NCBI RefSeq assembly: GCF_018373335.1
Contig: NZ_JAHAHH010000042.1
Span: 1-11,259 of the forward strand
Reading direction: 5' to 3'
DNA from: Negativicoccus succinicivorans
GTDB taxonomy: Bacteria > Bacillota > Negativicutes > Veillonellales > Negativicoccaceae
Length of the DNA: 11,259 nucleotides
Each line of letters starts with the position of its first letter. Position 1 is the stretch's first letter. Made by a program: the position numbers and the translations under genes. The notes under the pieces were generated by a model, which was not told where the DNA came from, ran no database searches, and saw only the letters and a list, made by a program, of their open reading frames with translations. This document shows positions 1-6,544 of the stretch, one piece after another.

Positions 1-261
1 TACATCGACCAGTTCCGCGAACGCCCACTTCGGATTTTCCGTGACGATCACGGTCGTTTCCACCGTTTCTTCCGGCGCGCTTGTCATCAGCACCGCGCCC
101 GCTTTCACCATCGGCAATTGCGCGGCGTATTCGTCCAGCAAAAAAGCAATGTCGTTCGGGCCGGCCGTTTCCACGCCCGCAACGCCCATGATTTCCTTAT
201 TGCCGTCACCGTATACTGTACCGTTAACCCGTGCGGCCAAATCCGCTACTGTATACGCCAT
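1..261 (-). CDS. lpxD: LpxD, UDP-3-O-acylglucosamine N-acyltransferase, N-terminal part (cut by left edge)
   Basis: The minus strand is open from an ATG at 261 to the window edge, giving 87 codons with no stop. The peptide starts MAYTVADLAARVNG and continues with GVAGVETAGPNDIAFLL and a later VTENPKWAFAEL. These match the LpxD N-terminal uridine-binding domain, which in the family reads roughly YTLxELAxxxGG, then GVxxLxxAGPGDIxFL, then a xxNPxxAFA stretch. LpxD adds the second 3-hydroxyacyl chain, amide-linked, to UDP-3-O-acyl-glucosamine in lipid A synthesis, in the cytoplasm. The left-handed beta-helix catalytic part (hexapeptide repeats) and its catalytic His lie outside the window. The start overlaps the stop of the upstream OmpH-like lipoprotein gene as TAATG, with no convincing Shine-Dalgarno of its own, so translation is probably coupled. 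It confirms that the organism makes lipopolysaccharide. Confidence 0.9.
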   Translation of the reverse strand, partial: MAYTVADLAARVNGTVYGDGNKEIMGVAGVETAGPNDIAFLLDEYAAQLPMVKAGAVLMTSAPEETVETTVIVTENPKWAFAELVDV

Positions 262-752
262 TACTTTTGCCCGCTCTTCTCTGCGGCGGCCGGTTGCGCC
301 TCTTGATTCTGTTTTTTATTCGTATTGTCGTTGGCTTTGAGTTTCGCCAGCAATTCATCCGTTACATCCACGCCTTGGTAGTGAACGGCATTTTTATGCA
401 TAATAATGCCGAGTTTTTTGTCCTTGGCGATCAGTTGGGACTGACTTTCGATCAGCGCCTGGAATTGCTGTTGCTTGGCCATCTGGAATACTTGCAATTC
501 CCGTTTGGCCGCCTGTTCCGTCACGGCGAATTCTTCCGGCGAGGAAGTCGCCTGCGCCTGCTGCAGACGCGTTGCGATTTCCGCCTGCTTGGTCATAATT
601 TCCTGGGTGATCTGCTGGGCCTGACCGCTTTCCCGCGCGATGCGTTCAAAATCGACAACGCCGACTTTCTCATCATTGCCGCAGCCGCTCATCAGCATGA
701 CGCCGGCCAGCATCCCGACCAGCGCGAATGACCGCCACCATTTATTTACCAC
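261..752 (-). CDS. OmpH/Skp-family lipoprotein, short form (163 aa)
   Basis: A periplasmic chaperone-like lipoprotein. The N terminus is a lipoprotein signal with a hydrophobic stretch and lipobox MSGC, the lipidated Cys being residue 24. The mature part begins GVVDFERIARES, the usual OmpH/Skp opening strand, then runs as a Gln/Glu/Lys/Ala-rich helical coiled coil (about residues 40-115). It closes with LGIIMHKNAVHYQGVDVTDELL, the typical returning strand with the conserved DVT(D/E)E motif. Skp proteins are trimers whose coiled-coil arms hold unfolded outer-membrane proteins. The start is GTG at 752: it lies 8 nt after a full AAGGAGGT and inside the last codons of the upstream gene (11 bp overlap). 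The tail after residue 138 is polar and low in complexity (Asn/Lys/Gln/Ala). The lipid anchor sets it apart from classical soluble Skp. Family assignment is firm; client range is unknown. Confidence 0.85.
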   Translation of the reverse strand: MVNKWWRSFALVGMLAGVMLMSGCGNDEKVGVVDFERIARESGQAQQITQEIMTKQAEIATRLQQAQATSSPEEFAVTEQAAKRELQVFQMAKQQQFQALIESQSQLIAKDKKLGIIMHKNAVHYQGVDVTDELLAKLKANDNTNKKQNQEAQPAAAEKSGQK

Positions 753-1701
753 TGTTACTTACCTCCTTAGGATTCGTCCCCAATTTCTGCAAAATATCAT
801 TCGTGACATCTTGCGCGGAAATATTGGCGCGATACTCGGCAAAAATCACTTCGAGATTTTTGGCCTCCGCTACCGCCTGCGCCTCGTGACGAATATCTTG
901 GGTGATTTCTTCTTTGACTTGATTCATTTCATTTTGTTTGGTCGCGAGCGTTTCGCGCCATTCATGATTCCAGCCGGCGCCGTCCGACATCAGTTGCGCC
1001 GCCATCTCATCGTGGAGCTGCTGCTGCGCCGCCTCTCTTTGCGCGCTCAGTTCCGCGATCACTTCGTCGCTGTATCGGGCCAGATCCGCCTGCGCTTTTT
1101 CTTTCAACGCGGCAAGCTCTTTTTGCCCTTCTTCCGGCAACACCACCGCTGTATCCGTCAGAGCGGCGCGTTCCGCGAGCAATTCCTGCAAGCGCGCTTC
1201 CATGGCTTCGCGTTCGGCCGCGGGTAAATGGAGCGCCCGAAGTTTCAGCTGCAAGTTGACGATTTCCAAATCCGCCTTCTGTAGTACTTCATCTGCCGGT
1301 TGCGGCGCGCGCGCGATCCACTCACGATACAACGCTTCCAGTTTTTGGTTCCATGCGGTTTCACGCGCCGTCATTTTGGCCCGGTATTCCGTGTTGAGTC
1401 CCTTTTCGATGGCCCCGGAGGAAAGCTGCTCACGCAATGCTTCCTGCGCTTGGGCGGAACGGCGAATCAATTGTTCGCGTTCGGCGTCATACGTGGCCAC
1501 CAGGTTTTTGTACTCCTGCTCCAGACGAAAATAATCACTGTAACGCGGGTGGGCGTGCACTAATTTTTCCATATCCGCCACACCGTACTGCGGCGCTTGC
1601 GGTGCCTGCTCCGTGCGGGAACAGCCGCCGATGCCGCAACCGCTCAGCAAAAGACACGCGGCCAGAAGTACACTCAGTGCTCCATGCGTTGACCTTTGCA
1701 T
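742..1701 (-). CDS. OmpH/Skp-like lipoprotein, extended coiled coil (319 aa)
   Basis: A secreted lipoprotein about twice the usual Skp length. Residues 1-21 form a lipoprotein signal ending LLLSGC, with the lipidated Cys at 22 and a second Cys at 27. The mature part opens YGVADMEKLVHAHPRYSDY, which matches the OmpH opening (strand plus VxxxHP), and the C terminus LEVIFAEYRANISAQDVTND is the family's closing strand with the DVT motif. Between them lie about 230 residues, almost wholly charged and Ala/Gln/Glu-rich heptad-like helix, broken near residues 130-135 and 180-190 by Pro/Gly segments. This suggests longer chaperone arms, or an internally duplicated arm, rather than two full domains, since only one opening and one closing strand are visible. 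The ATG at 1701 follows the upstream stop by 3 bp with only a weak AAGAAG ribosome site, which implies coupling. Function in outer-membrane protein transport is inferred from family and neighbours. Confidence 0.75.
   Translation of the reverse strand: MQRSTHGALSVLLAACLLLSGCGIGGCSRTEQAPQAPQYGVADMEKLVHAHPRYSDYFRLEQEYKNLVATYDAEREQLIRRSAQAQEALREQLSSGAIEKGLNTEYRAKMTARETAWNQKLEALYREWIARAPQPADEVLQKADLEIVNLQLKLRALHLPAAEREAMEARLQELLAERAALTDTAVVLPEEGQKELAALKEKAQADLARYSDEVIAELSAQREAAQQQLHDEMAAQLMSDGAGWNHEWRETLATKQNEMNQVKEEITQDIRHEAQAVAEAKNLEVIFAEYRANISAQDVTNDILQKLGTNPKEVSNSGK
761..768 (-). promoter_or_regulatory. Ribosome binding site inside the upstream gene
   Basis: AAGGAGGT on the minus strand, a full match to the anti-Shine-Dalgarno, 8 nt before the GTG at 752. 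It sits in the last codons of the longer OmpH-like lipoprotein gene and fixes the start of the shorter one as a GTG codon. Confidence 0.85.
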
Positions 1702-1704
1702 AAA

Positions 1705-2226
1705 TTACTTCTTGGTTTCTGCCGACTGCTCTTTACCCGCTTCTTTCGTCAGAGCATTATTGAGCGCCGTCTGCACTTCACCGGTGATATCGACGCCGCC
1801 GTAAAGCACGGCCGCTTTATCGACAACCAGCGACAAGCCTTTTTTATCCGCTACTTCTTTCACGGCATTGTCAATTTTACCTTGAATATTTTTGTGGATT
1901 TCCGCCTGTTTGGCGTTGAACTGTTTTTGCATTTCCTGGAAATATTGCTGTTTTTCCGCGTCCGACATATTCGCCGCTTTCGCGTCAAATTCGCTTTGCA
2001 ATTCTTGCGCCGCCGCCGCCATTTGCTGCTGATATTCTACGCCTAAACTCGACGTATCTTTAATAATGTTGGCCTGGTCGACCACGCCGATGGACGAGGT
2101 CGGTGCCGCCTGAGCAACATTCCCCATGCCCATCATGGCATACGCCGCGATACCGAGAACGAATACCGCCGCGACGACGAACGAAACCACTTTCACATTG
2201 TACTTATTACGCATTGCTCGCATCAT
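1705..2226 (-). CDS. OmpH/Skp-family periplasmic chaperone (173 aa)
   Basis: The most typical Skp-like protein of the three here, and of normal length. A basic N terminus is followed by a hydrophobic segment (about residues 13-32) and an AQAA site near residue 41, so it is either a cleaved signal peptide or a membrane anchor. The mature part opens IGVVDQANIIKDTSSLG, continues as a Gln/Ala/Lys-rich coiled coil (about 55-120), and ends LSLVVDKAAVLYGGVDITGEV, the textbook OmpH closing strands. The role is to bind unfolded outer-membrane proteins in the periplasm and pass them to BamA, encoded two genes upstream. The start is uncertain: AAAGGAG at 2237-2243 is 10 nt from the ATG at 2226, 13 nt from the ATG at 2223 and 4 nt from a TTG at 2232. 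The ATG at 2226 was chosen for codon preference and adequate spacing. It might be called skp or ompH; with three paralogues the name is left open. Confidence 0.88.
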   Translation of the reverse strand: MMRAMRNKYNVKVVSFVVAAVFVLGIAAYAMMGMGNVAQAAPTSSIGVVDQANIIKDTSSLGVEYQQQMAAAAQELQSEFDAKAANMSDAEKQQYFQEMQKQFNAKQAEIHKNIQGKIDNAVKEVADKKGLSLVVDKAAVLYGGVDITGEVQTALNNALTKEAGKEQSAETKK

Positions 2227-2249
2227 AATCAATCGACTCCTTTAATTCC

Positions 2250-3518
2250 TCAGATATGTCCGATGACACGGACCCAATAATCGTCTTCATCGCGGATCAG
2301 CTCCACGCCGAGATAATCCTGAAGGCGATAGCCGACGGCAACGCTGTCCGCCGACGGCGACAAGTCATGGTCCCACCAGAGATACCAGCGCGGACTGAAT
2401 TCCTGTCGCAAAAATGCCGTTTGCTGCGGTTCCGTCCATTCGTAACGGTAACCCAAGTAGGTTCCCACACCAAAACGATGCATGTAACCGGTGGAAACAT
2501 CCCAACTCACATCATGCGGGAAAAAATCCACATCGACGAAGAAAGTATCGTGATCCGTCGCCCGTTTTCCGAGCGTGCCGCGGACCCGCGTGTTTTTTTC
2601 TTCCCGCCCCAAATCCAGAGCGACATTGGCGTCAATCAACCACGTGTCGGTGCTCGCATTGATCGTATAGGTAAGTTCTTCACCAATCGTAAGCGCGCCT
2701 GTCAAATCCAAATCGTAACGGCTGACGAAGGGATCTTCTTTGGCCGTCTCCAACAAACGCTCCGCGATCTCTTCGCGGTGACGTTCCAAAAAGGCCTGCG
2801 GTGCGCCGATATATTCCGGCAAGACCTTCCGAACACGTTCCGCCGCGCCGTTGATGAAGATTCGCGGGACCGTTTCGGAAGCGGTACGCACCTGATGGGT
2901 ACGAACTGTCGGTCCTTGCGGTAAAAGGTAAATTTTAGCGCTCGTTGTCGCCGCCGGTGTAATCTCAAGCTTAGCGTTGAATTCCGGCAAACGACGGGCA
3001 AATTCGTCTTTTACGAGCGTGTCTGAAATGCCCCCTACCCAATCCAGCGCGCCGAGCGGTAAACCGATCAAAAGCGCATTGATTCTTTCGTCGATCGCCG
3101 CCAGATCGCTGGCCATCAAGGCATGCACCGTCGGCGATAAATTGCCGTAGTCAACCGCCGTGTGCACCTCTTGCACGTGCTCACCGTAGGGTGTCAGAAC
3201 GAGAACGAGTCGGGTCGCCGCGTCGGCGTGCACCTCGACATCTGTCACCACGTACCCCGAGATGACACGTCCGGCGACATCCGCCAACACTTTGCCGTAT
3301 TCTCCGGCATGCGCCGCCACCGTTTCCGACGGCTGGCCGACCAAAACACGTTCACCGATCACTTTGACACTGGCCTCAATACGATCGGCCACCGAAGGCG
3401 CTAATCGCCCCGTACCGGTTTGCACACTGACATCCACCGTTTGAATCGGCGCCGCCTGAAGAGCCAGCGGCAACGCGACCAAAGCCGCGCTCAAAAAACC
3501 GATAAGCCGCTTGCTCAT
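2250..3518 (-). CDS. Unrecognised secreted protein with three POTRA-like units and a barrel-like C terminus
   Basis: I do not recognise this 422-residue protein by name. Residues 1-22 are a clear signal peptide ending LALQAA. The rest can be read as three units of about 88 residues with a strand-helix-helix-strand-strand order: roughly 25-112, 115-202 and 204-288. Each ends in a similar strand pair (VTDVEVHADAATRLVLVL, NAKLEITPAATTSAKIYLL, YDLDLTGALTIGEELTYTI). This is the POTRA fold order found in Omp85 proteins, although sequence identity between units is low. Residues 292-422 are rich in aromatic, alternating strands (such as FFVDVDFF, YLGYRYEW, WYLWWDHD, YWVRVIGHI) and look like an outer-membrane beta domain of 8 or so strands. 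It lies between bamA and the chaperone genes, with AAGAGGGG 4 nt before its ATG. An envelope role in outer-membrane assembly is inferred from position and shape only. Confidence 0.65.
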   Translation of the reverse strand: MSKRLIGFLSAALVALPLALQAAPIQTVDVSVQTGTGRLAPSVADRIEASVKVIGERVLVGQPSETVAAHAGEYGKVLADVAGRVISGYVVTDVEVHADAATRLVLVLTPYGEHVQEVHTAVDYGNLSPTVHALMASDLAAIDERINALLIGLPLGALDWVGGISDTLVKDEFARRLPEFNAKLEITPAATTSAKIYLLPQGPTVRTHQVRTASETVPRIFINGAAERVRKVLPEYIGAPQAFLERHREEIAERLLETAKEDPFVSRYDLDLTGALTIGEELTYTINASTDTWLIDANVALDLGREEKNTRVRGTLGKRATDHDTFFVDVDFFPHDVSWDVSTGYMHRFGVGTYLGYRYEWTEPQQTAFLRQEFSPRWYLWWDHDLSPSADSVAVGYRLQDYLGVELIRDEDDYWVRVIGHI

Positions 3519-3522
3519 ACAT

Positions 3523-3530
3523 CCCCTCTT
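3523..3530 (-). promoter_or_regulatory. Ribosome binding site of the POTRA-like gene
   Basis: AAGAGGGG on the minus strand, 4 nt before the ATG at 3518. It lies about 17 nt after the hairpin that follows bamA. Confidence 0.6.
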
Positions 3531-3546
3531 TTCTTATAAACAGTGA

Positions 3547-3572
3547 ACAGGCGACAAGGGTTTGTCGCCTGT
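3547..3572 (-). other. Perfect 11-bp hairpin between bamA and the next gene
   Basis: On the minus strand ACAGGCGACAA and TTGTCGCCTGT pair perfectly around a 4-nt loop (ACCC). The stem begins 6 nt after the bamA stop codon and is followed by TCACTGTTTATAAG, which is not a clean U tract. It resembles an intrinsic terminator stem but lacks the tail. It may cause partial termination, or protect the 3' end of the bamA message so that bamA is expressed at a different level from the genes downstream. Confidence 0.6.
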
Positions 3573-3578
3573 CGCGGT

Positions 3579-5795
3579 TTAGAATTGGCCGCCGAAGCTG
3601 AAGTGGAATTTATTCTTGTCACCATGCGCGTAGTCGAGTCGGATCGGTCCGATCGGAGTCTGTACACGCAAGCCGACACCGGTCGACCAATGTACTTTAT
3701 TGCTGTCATGGTACCAGGGAACGCGCGACTCATCGATGCCCCACGCGTTACCGACATCGGTAAAGACGACGCCGTCCACTTTCTTGATAATCGGGAAACG
3801 GTATTCCAAGGTCGCCGCATACATGTTGCTGCCCTTGAACTGGTCATCTTCAAAGCCGCGCAAGTTGTACGCGCCGCCCAAGCTGAAGAGTTCGGAGTAA
3901 CCGATTTCGCCGTTGGCGTAACCGCCCATGACGCGCAGCGCCAAGACGTGGTTATTTTTCAGTTTCTTATAAAAACGTCCTTCGGCGTTGACTTTATAGA
4001 AGTCGAAATCGCCGCCCAAGCCGTGACCCGCCCATTGGCCGGTTACCGAGTAACGGTAGCCGCGGGTCGGGTTGAAGTAATTGTCACGGTTATCAAACAC
4101 ATGGGTAACGGACAAGCTGTTCGTTCTACCGAAGTTTTTGCCGATGTAGTCCATGTCTTTGAAATTGTAGTAGCCCTGCGGAGTGACAGTGGCCACCGCC
4201 GTGCGCAAGGCATCGCGCCATTGATTAAGCGCTTCGATATCCGCGTTGTCGTCACCGGTCAGTTCCGGTGCTTCCGGAAGCGTTACGCCGGTAAGCAGGG
4301 AGGCCGCCGCGCCCGGTTCCAAAAGCGTCGGCTGCGGCGCGTTCAACGCGAAATTAACGACCGGAATCGGTTTGCCGTTGGCGTCCAGCTTCAACTTGCC
4401 GTCTTCCGTGCGCTCCATGCCGACCAGCGGAATGACCGCGTTTTCGCCGTAGTTGAAGCCGCCTTTATATTCATCATATTTATCGTCGCGGCTTTCCCAT
4501 GTGATCGAAGTCGTGCGATATTCGCCATGCGCGCGTCCCAGGGTCAGGTTGTAACCTTTGCGACGTTTGTCATAAGTGGCGACAGTGCTGCCGTCTTCAT
4601 TGTAATCATCATATTCCACCACACGGTTGTAGAACGAGAAGCCGAGCGATGTGCCTTTGTCATCAAGCCACGGACGCGTGTACGAAATCTGGTAGTTCTT
4701 GTCGCTGCCCTTGCCGCCGAATTCCCAGTGAACATTGATCTTGTCGCCCGTGCCGCGGAAGTTGTTTTCACCGAATTCCACGATCCCGACAAAACCGTCC
4801 GACTTCGAGTAGCCGGCGCCCAAAGTAACAACGCCCGTTTTTTGTTCGAGCACGTCGATTTCCACAACGACTTGGTGATCGACTTTACCCGGCAGCAAAC
4901 GCACGTTGACGTCTTCAAAATAACCCAGGTTGTAAAGACGTTCCAAGCTGCGTTGCGCCAGATATTTATTGAAAGGATCCCCTTCTTTGAAGCGCAGTTC
5001 GCGAGTGATGACATAATCCTTGGTCTTTTTGTTGCCTTTGATGACGATGTCTTCAACAATGCCTTCATCGACTTTGACCGTCAGCGTTCCGTCCGGCGCG
5101 ACCTGCACATCGGAAACGGAGGCCAAAATGTATCCCTGTTTCACGTAGAGATCTTCAATCGCGCGAACTTTTTCGCCCACTTCCACCGTATTCAAAACGC
5201 TGCCTTGCGGAATGGCCAACATCTGCGCAAGGTACTCGGCATCAAACGCCGACACGCCTTCCACGCGAACCTGATTGACCACCGGGTTCGTCGCGACCTG
5301 ATACGTCAACTGCACGCCTTCCGGCACAGCGGTGAAAACCGGCGCGATTTGCGCAAAGATGCCGCTGTCGCCAATGGCTTTGATGTCGGCCGCGATCGCT
5401 TCCGACGATACTTTGTCGCCGACTTTGGTAGTCAAACGCGGCAGTATCTGCTGCGCGACTCCGTCCGGAACGCCTGCCAACGCTACGTTTGTGACCGTTT
5501 TGCCGACCTGCGCATCGATCGCTGCCTGATCCGCTTTGGCTACATACAGCGCCTGTACATTGCTCGTCTGCGTCGTCTGGCCGACGGTCAGCGCCGGATT
5601 GTCGATTAATCCTTGCTCCGCAAGCGAGTCTTTTGCGCCCGGCGTCACCGTCGTTGAGATAGCCGCTTCATTGTACGGCATATGCTGTTCGGAAACCGTC
5701 GTCGGCGCATCCGCCGCGAACCCCTGAGTCGCTCCCAGCGTTGCCAGCGTGACTGCGGCGACAAGCCATTGCCGCGCCTGTTTGCCATGTTTCAT
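3579..5795 (-). CDS. bamA: BamA, outer-membrane protein assembly factor (Omp85 family)
   Basis: This is the central insertase that folds beta-barrel proteins into the outer membrane; 738 residues from the ATG at 5795. That start was chosen because AGGAGG lies 10 nt upstream and a clean signal peptide follows (MKHGKQ, hydrophobic core, ATQGFAA to about residue 28). Residues 29-98 are a polar, probably flexible linker. Three POTRA domains follow at about 99-171, 172-245 and 246-318 (the last contains VIKGNKKTKDYVI and LYNLGYFEDVNV), against five in E. coli. The barrel spans 319-738, with the conserved loop-6 motif RGF at 646-648, strand motifs such as ENNFRGTGDKI and FTDVGNAW, and a C-terminal Phe as expected of a barrel. 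A long insert of about 100 residues (442-549) sits between barrel strands. Three POTRAs is usual for Negativicutes. It could be called TamA, but the position before skp and lpxD fits BamA. Confidence 0.93.
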   Translation of the reverse strand: MKHGKQARQWLVAAVTLATLGATQGFAADAPTTVSEQHMPYNEAAISTTVTPGAKDSLAEQGLIDNPALTVGQTTQTSNVQALYVAKADQAAIDAQVGKTVTNVALAGVPDGVAQQILPRLTTKVGDKVSSEAIAADIKAIGDSGIFAQIAPVFTAVPEGVQLTYQVATNPVVNQVRVEGVSAFDAEYLAQMLAIPQGSVLNTVEVGEKVRAIEDLYVKQGYILASVSDVQVAPDGTLTVKVDEGIVEDIVIKGNKKTKDYVITRELRFKEGDPFNKYLAQRSLERLYNLGYFEDVNVRLLPGKVDHQVVVEIDVLEQKTGVVTLGAGYSKSDGFVGIVEFGENNFRGTGDKINVHWEFGGKGSDKNYQISYTRPWLDDKGTSLGFSFYNRVVEYDDYNEDGSTVATYDKRRKGYNLTLGRAHGEYRTTSITWESRDDKYDEYKGGFNYGENAVIPLVGMERTEDGKLKLDANGKPIPVVNFALNAPQPTLLEPGAAASLLTGVTLPEAPELTGDDNADIEALNQWRDALRTAVATVTPQGYYNFKDMDYIGKNFGRTNSLSVTHVFDNRDNYFNPTRGYRYSVTGQWAGHGLGGDFDFYKVNAEGRFYKKLKNNHVLALRVMGGYANGEIGYSELFSLGGAYNLRGFEDDQFKGSNMYAATLEYRFPIIKKVDGVVFTDVGNAWGIDESRVPWYHDSNKVHWSTGVGLRVQTPIGPIRLDYAHGDKNKFHFSFGGQF

Positions 5796-5863
5796 ATAGT
5801 TATATCCTCCTAATTGCAAATGGTATCCATTCATTTGAATGATAGGTTTAGTTTACTTGATAA
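5796..5863 (-). other. AT-rich gap before bamA with a small palindrome
   Basis: A 68-bp spacer between the membrane-protein gene and bamA. It contains the inverted repeat CATTCA-AA-TGAATG (about 5829-5842), which extends imperfectly to ATC and GAT on the two sides. It also contains CAAATG and CATTTG as a second, overlapping pair. No convincing -35/-10 pair was found. The palindrome might be an operator or a chance feature of AT-rich sequence. Confidence 0.3.
5806..5811 (-). promoter_or_regulatory. Ribosome binding site of bamA
   Basis: AGGAGG on the minus strand, 10 nt before the ATG at 5795. It decides for that start over an in-frame ATG further upstream at 5834, which would put a non-signal extension in front of the signal peptide and lies upstream of this site. 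Confidence 0.75.
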
Positions 5864-6385
5864 TTACGGTGTGCGCAATACCTTCGCCGCATCGTTGACC
5901 ACCGACCGCATTTCATCCGGAGCAAGTTGTACCGCTTGCGTTGCCGGTGCCGTTTTGACCGGTGGCGGCGCCGCATGCACTGCCGGTTCACGCGCCTCCG
6001 CTGCCGCTGCGCTCACCGCCGGCGCTTGCTGCGATACTTGCGATGCGTTCGGTGGCGGCCATGCCGCCGAGGGTTCCAAAGGAACCGTTTTCACTACCGT
6101 TACGGGAGTTGTAACCGGCGCGGGAATGTCATCATCCTTTTGCCACCACCAGCCGAAACCGCTCACCACAACGAGCGCCGTCACCAGCGCAAAAGCGCGT
6201 TGCCAATGTTGCCACTGTCGGGACATGCCGCGGTCTTCCCGAAGTTTTTGCATTTCGGCTTGGGCTAAAAGCAAGTTCAACTCGCCTTTCAGAGGCGTTT
6301 CGTCATGAAATGAATGCTCCGCCTGTTCCAACCAGCGGCGCGCCGTTTCAACGCGACGAACAAGCTCATCTCGGGAAAGACTCAT
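5864..6385 (-). CDS. Single-pass membrane protein with Ala/Pro-rich tail, unknown function
   Basis: I do not recognise a family. The start is the ATG at 6385, with AAGGAG 7 nt upstream; a longer in-frame start at 6478 has no ribosome site. The product is 173 residues. Residues 1-60 are charged and helical (MSLSRDELVRRVETARRWLE, then KGELNLLLAQAEMQKLRED), with no Cys and no zinc-binding motif. A transmembrane helix follows at about 64-80 (AFALVTALVVVSGFGWWW), preceded by Arg/Gln/His, so the N terminus is probably cytoplasmic. Residues 87-155 are low complexity and rich in Ala, Pro, Val and Thr, as expected of a periplasmic spacer, and the last 20 residues (APDEMRSVVNDAAKVLRTP) could be a small helix. 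It sits between a sigma factor gene and bamA. An anti-sigma or envelope-sensing role is possible from order and topology alone. Confidence 0.7.
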   Translation of the reverse strand: MSLSRDELVRRVETARRWLEQAEHSFHDETPLKGELNLLLAQAEMQKLREDRGMSRQWQHWQRAFALVTALVVVSGFGWWWQKDDDIPAPVTTPVTVVKTVPLEPSAAWPPPNASQVSQQAPAVSAAAAEAREPAVHAAPPPVKTAPATQAVQLAPDEMRSVVNDAAKVLRTP

Positions 6386-6544
6386 GCGTGTGCTCCTTTC
6401 TGTTAAAATTTCTAAATAAAACTTCTTAATCAATTTAAAGTCGGCTTTTTGGATTTCCTTTGCAACCGCATTCCGCATTGTTTTTCTGAATAATGCTCTT
6501 GTTTTTGAGCGAATCCTCGCAAATCATAGCCGATGTATCTTCGT
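6386..6544 (-). other. 159-bp AT-rich gap, possible promoter region
   Basis: This is the longest gap between genes in the window and is richer in A/T than its surroundings, especially at 6400-6440. A weak pair TTTAAA (6434-6439) and TATTTA (6413-6418) is 15 nt apart, poor spacing for the housekeeping sigma factor. A 7-bp tandem AATGCGG repeat lies near 6466-6479. No intrinsic terminator with a U tract was found after the sigma gene. A promoter here would let the bamA part of the cluster be expressed separately from tamB and the sigma gene. Confidence 0.3.
6393..6398 (-). promoter_or_regulatory. Ribosome binding site of the membrane-protein gene
   Basis: AAGGAG on the minus strand, 7 nt before the ATG at 6385. 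It fixes the start 31 codons inside the longest open frame. Confidence 0.8.

Noticed and set aside
640..1227. Plus-strand open frames opposite the OmpH lipoprotein genes, including 231-731 and 640-1227
   Set aside because: Arg/Phe/Leu-rich translations with no family features, explained as the reverse of Gln/Glu/Ala/Lys-rich coiled-coil codons.
3543..5609. A 688-codon open frame on the plus strand opposite bamA
   Set aside because: It is in exact codon register with bamA, so it stays open only because bamA avoids TTA, CTA and TCA codons. The product has no recognisable domain and runs opposite to a clear Omp85 gene.
6386..6478. A 31-residue N-terminal extension of the membrane protein from an ATG at 6478
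   Set aside because: It has no ribosome site, lies in AT-rich sequence, and a strong AAGGAG directs the start to 6385.
6490..6544. A possible intrinsic terminator after the sigma factor gene
   Set aside because: Only a 4-bp GCGA/TCGC stem is visible and it has no U tract.
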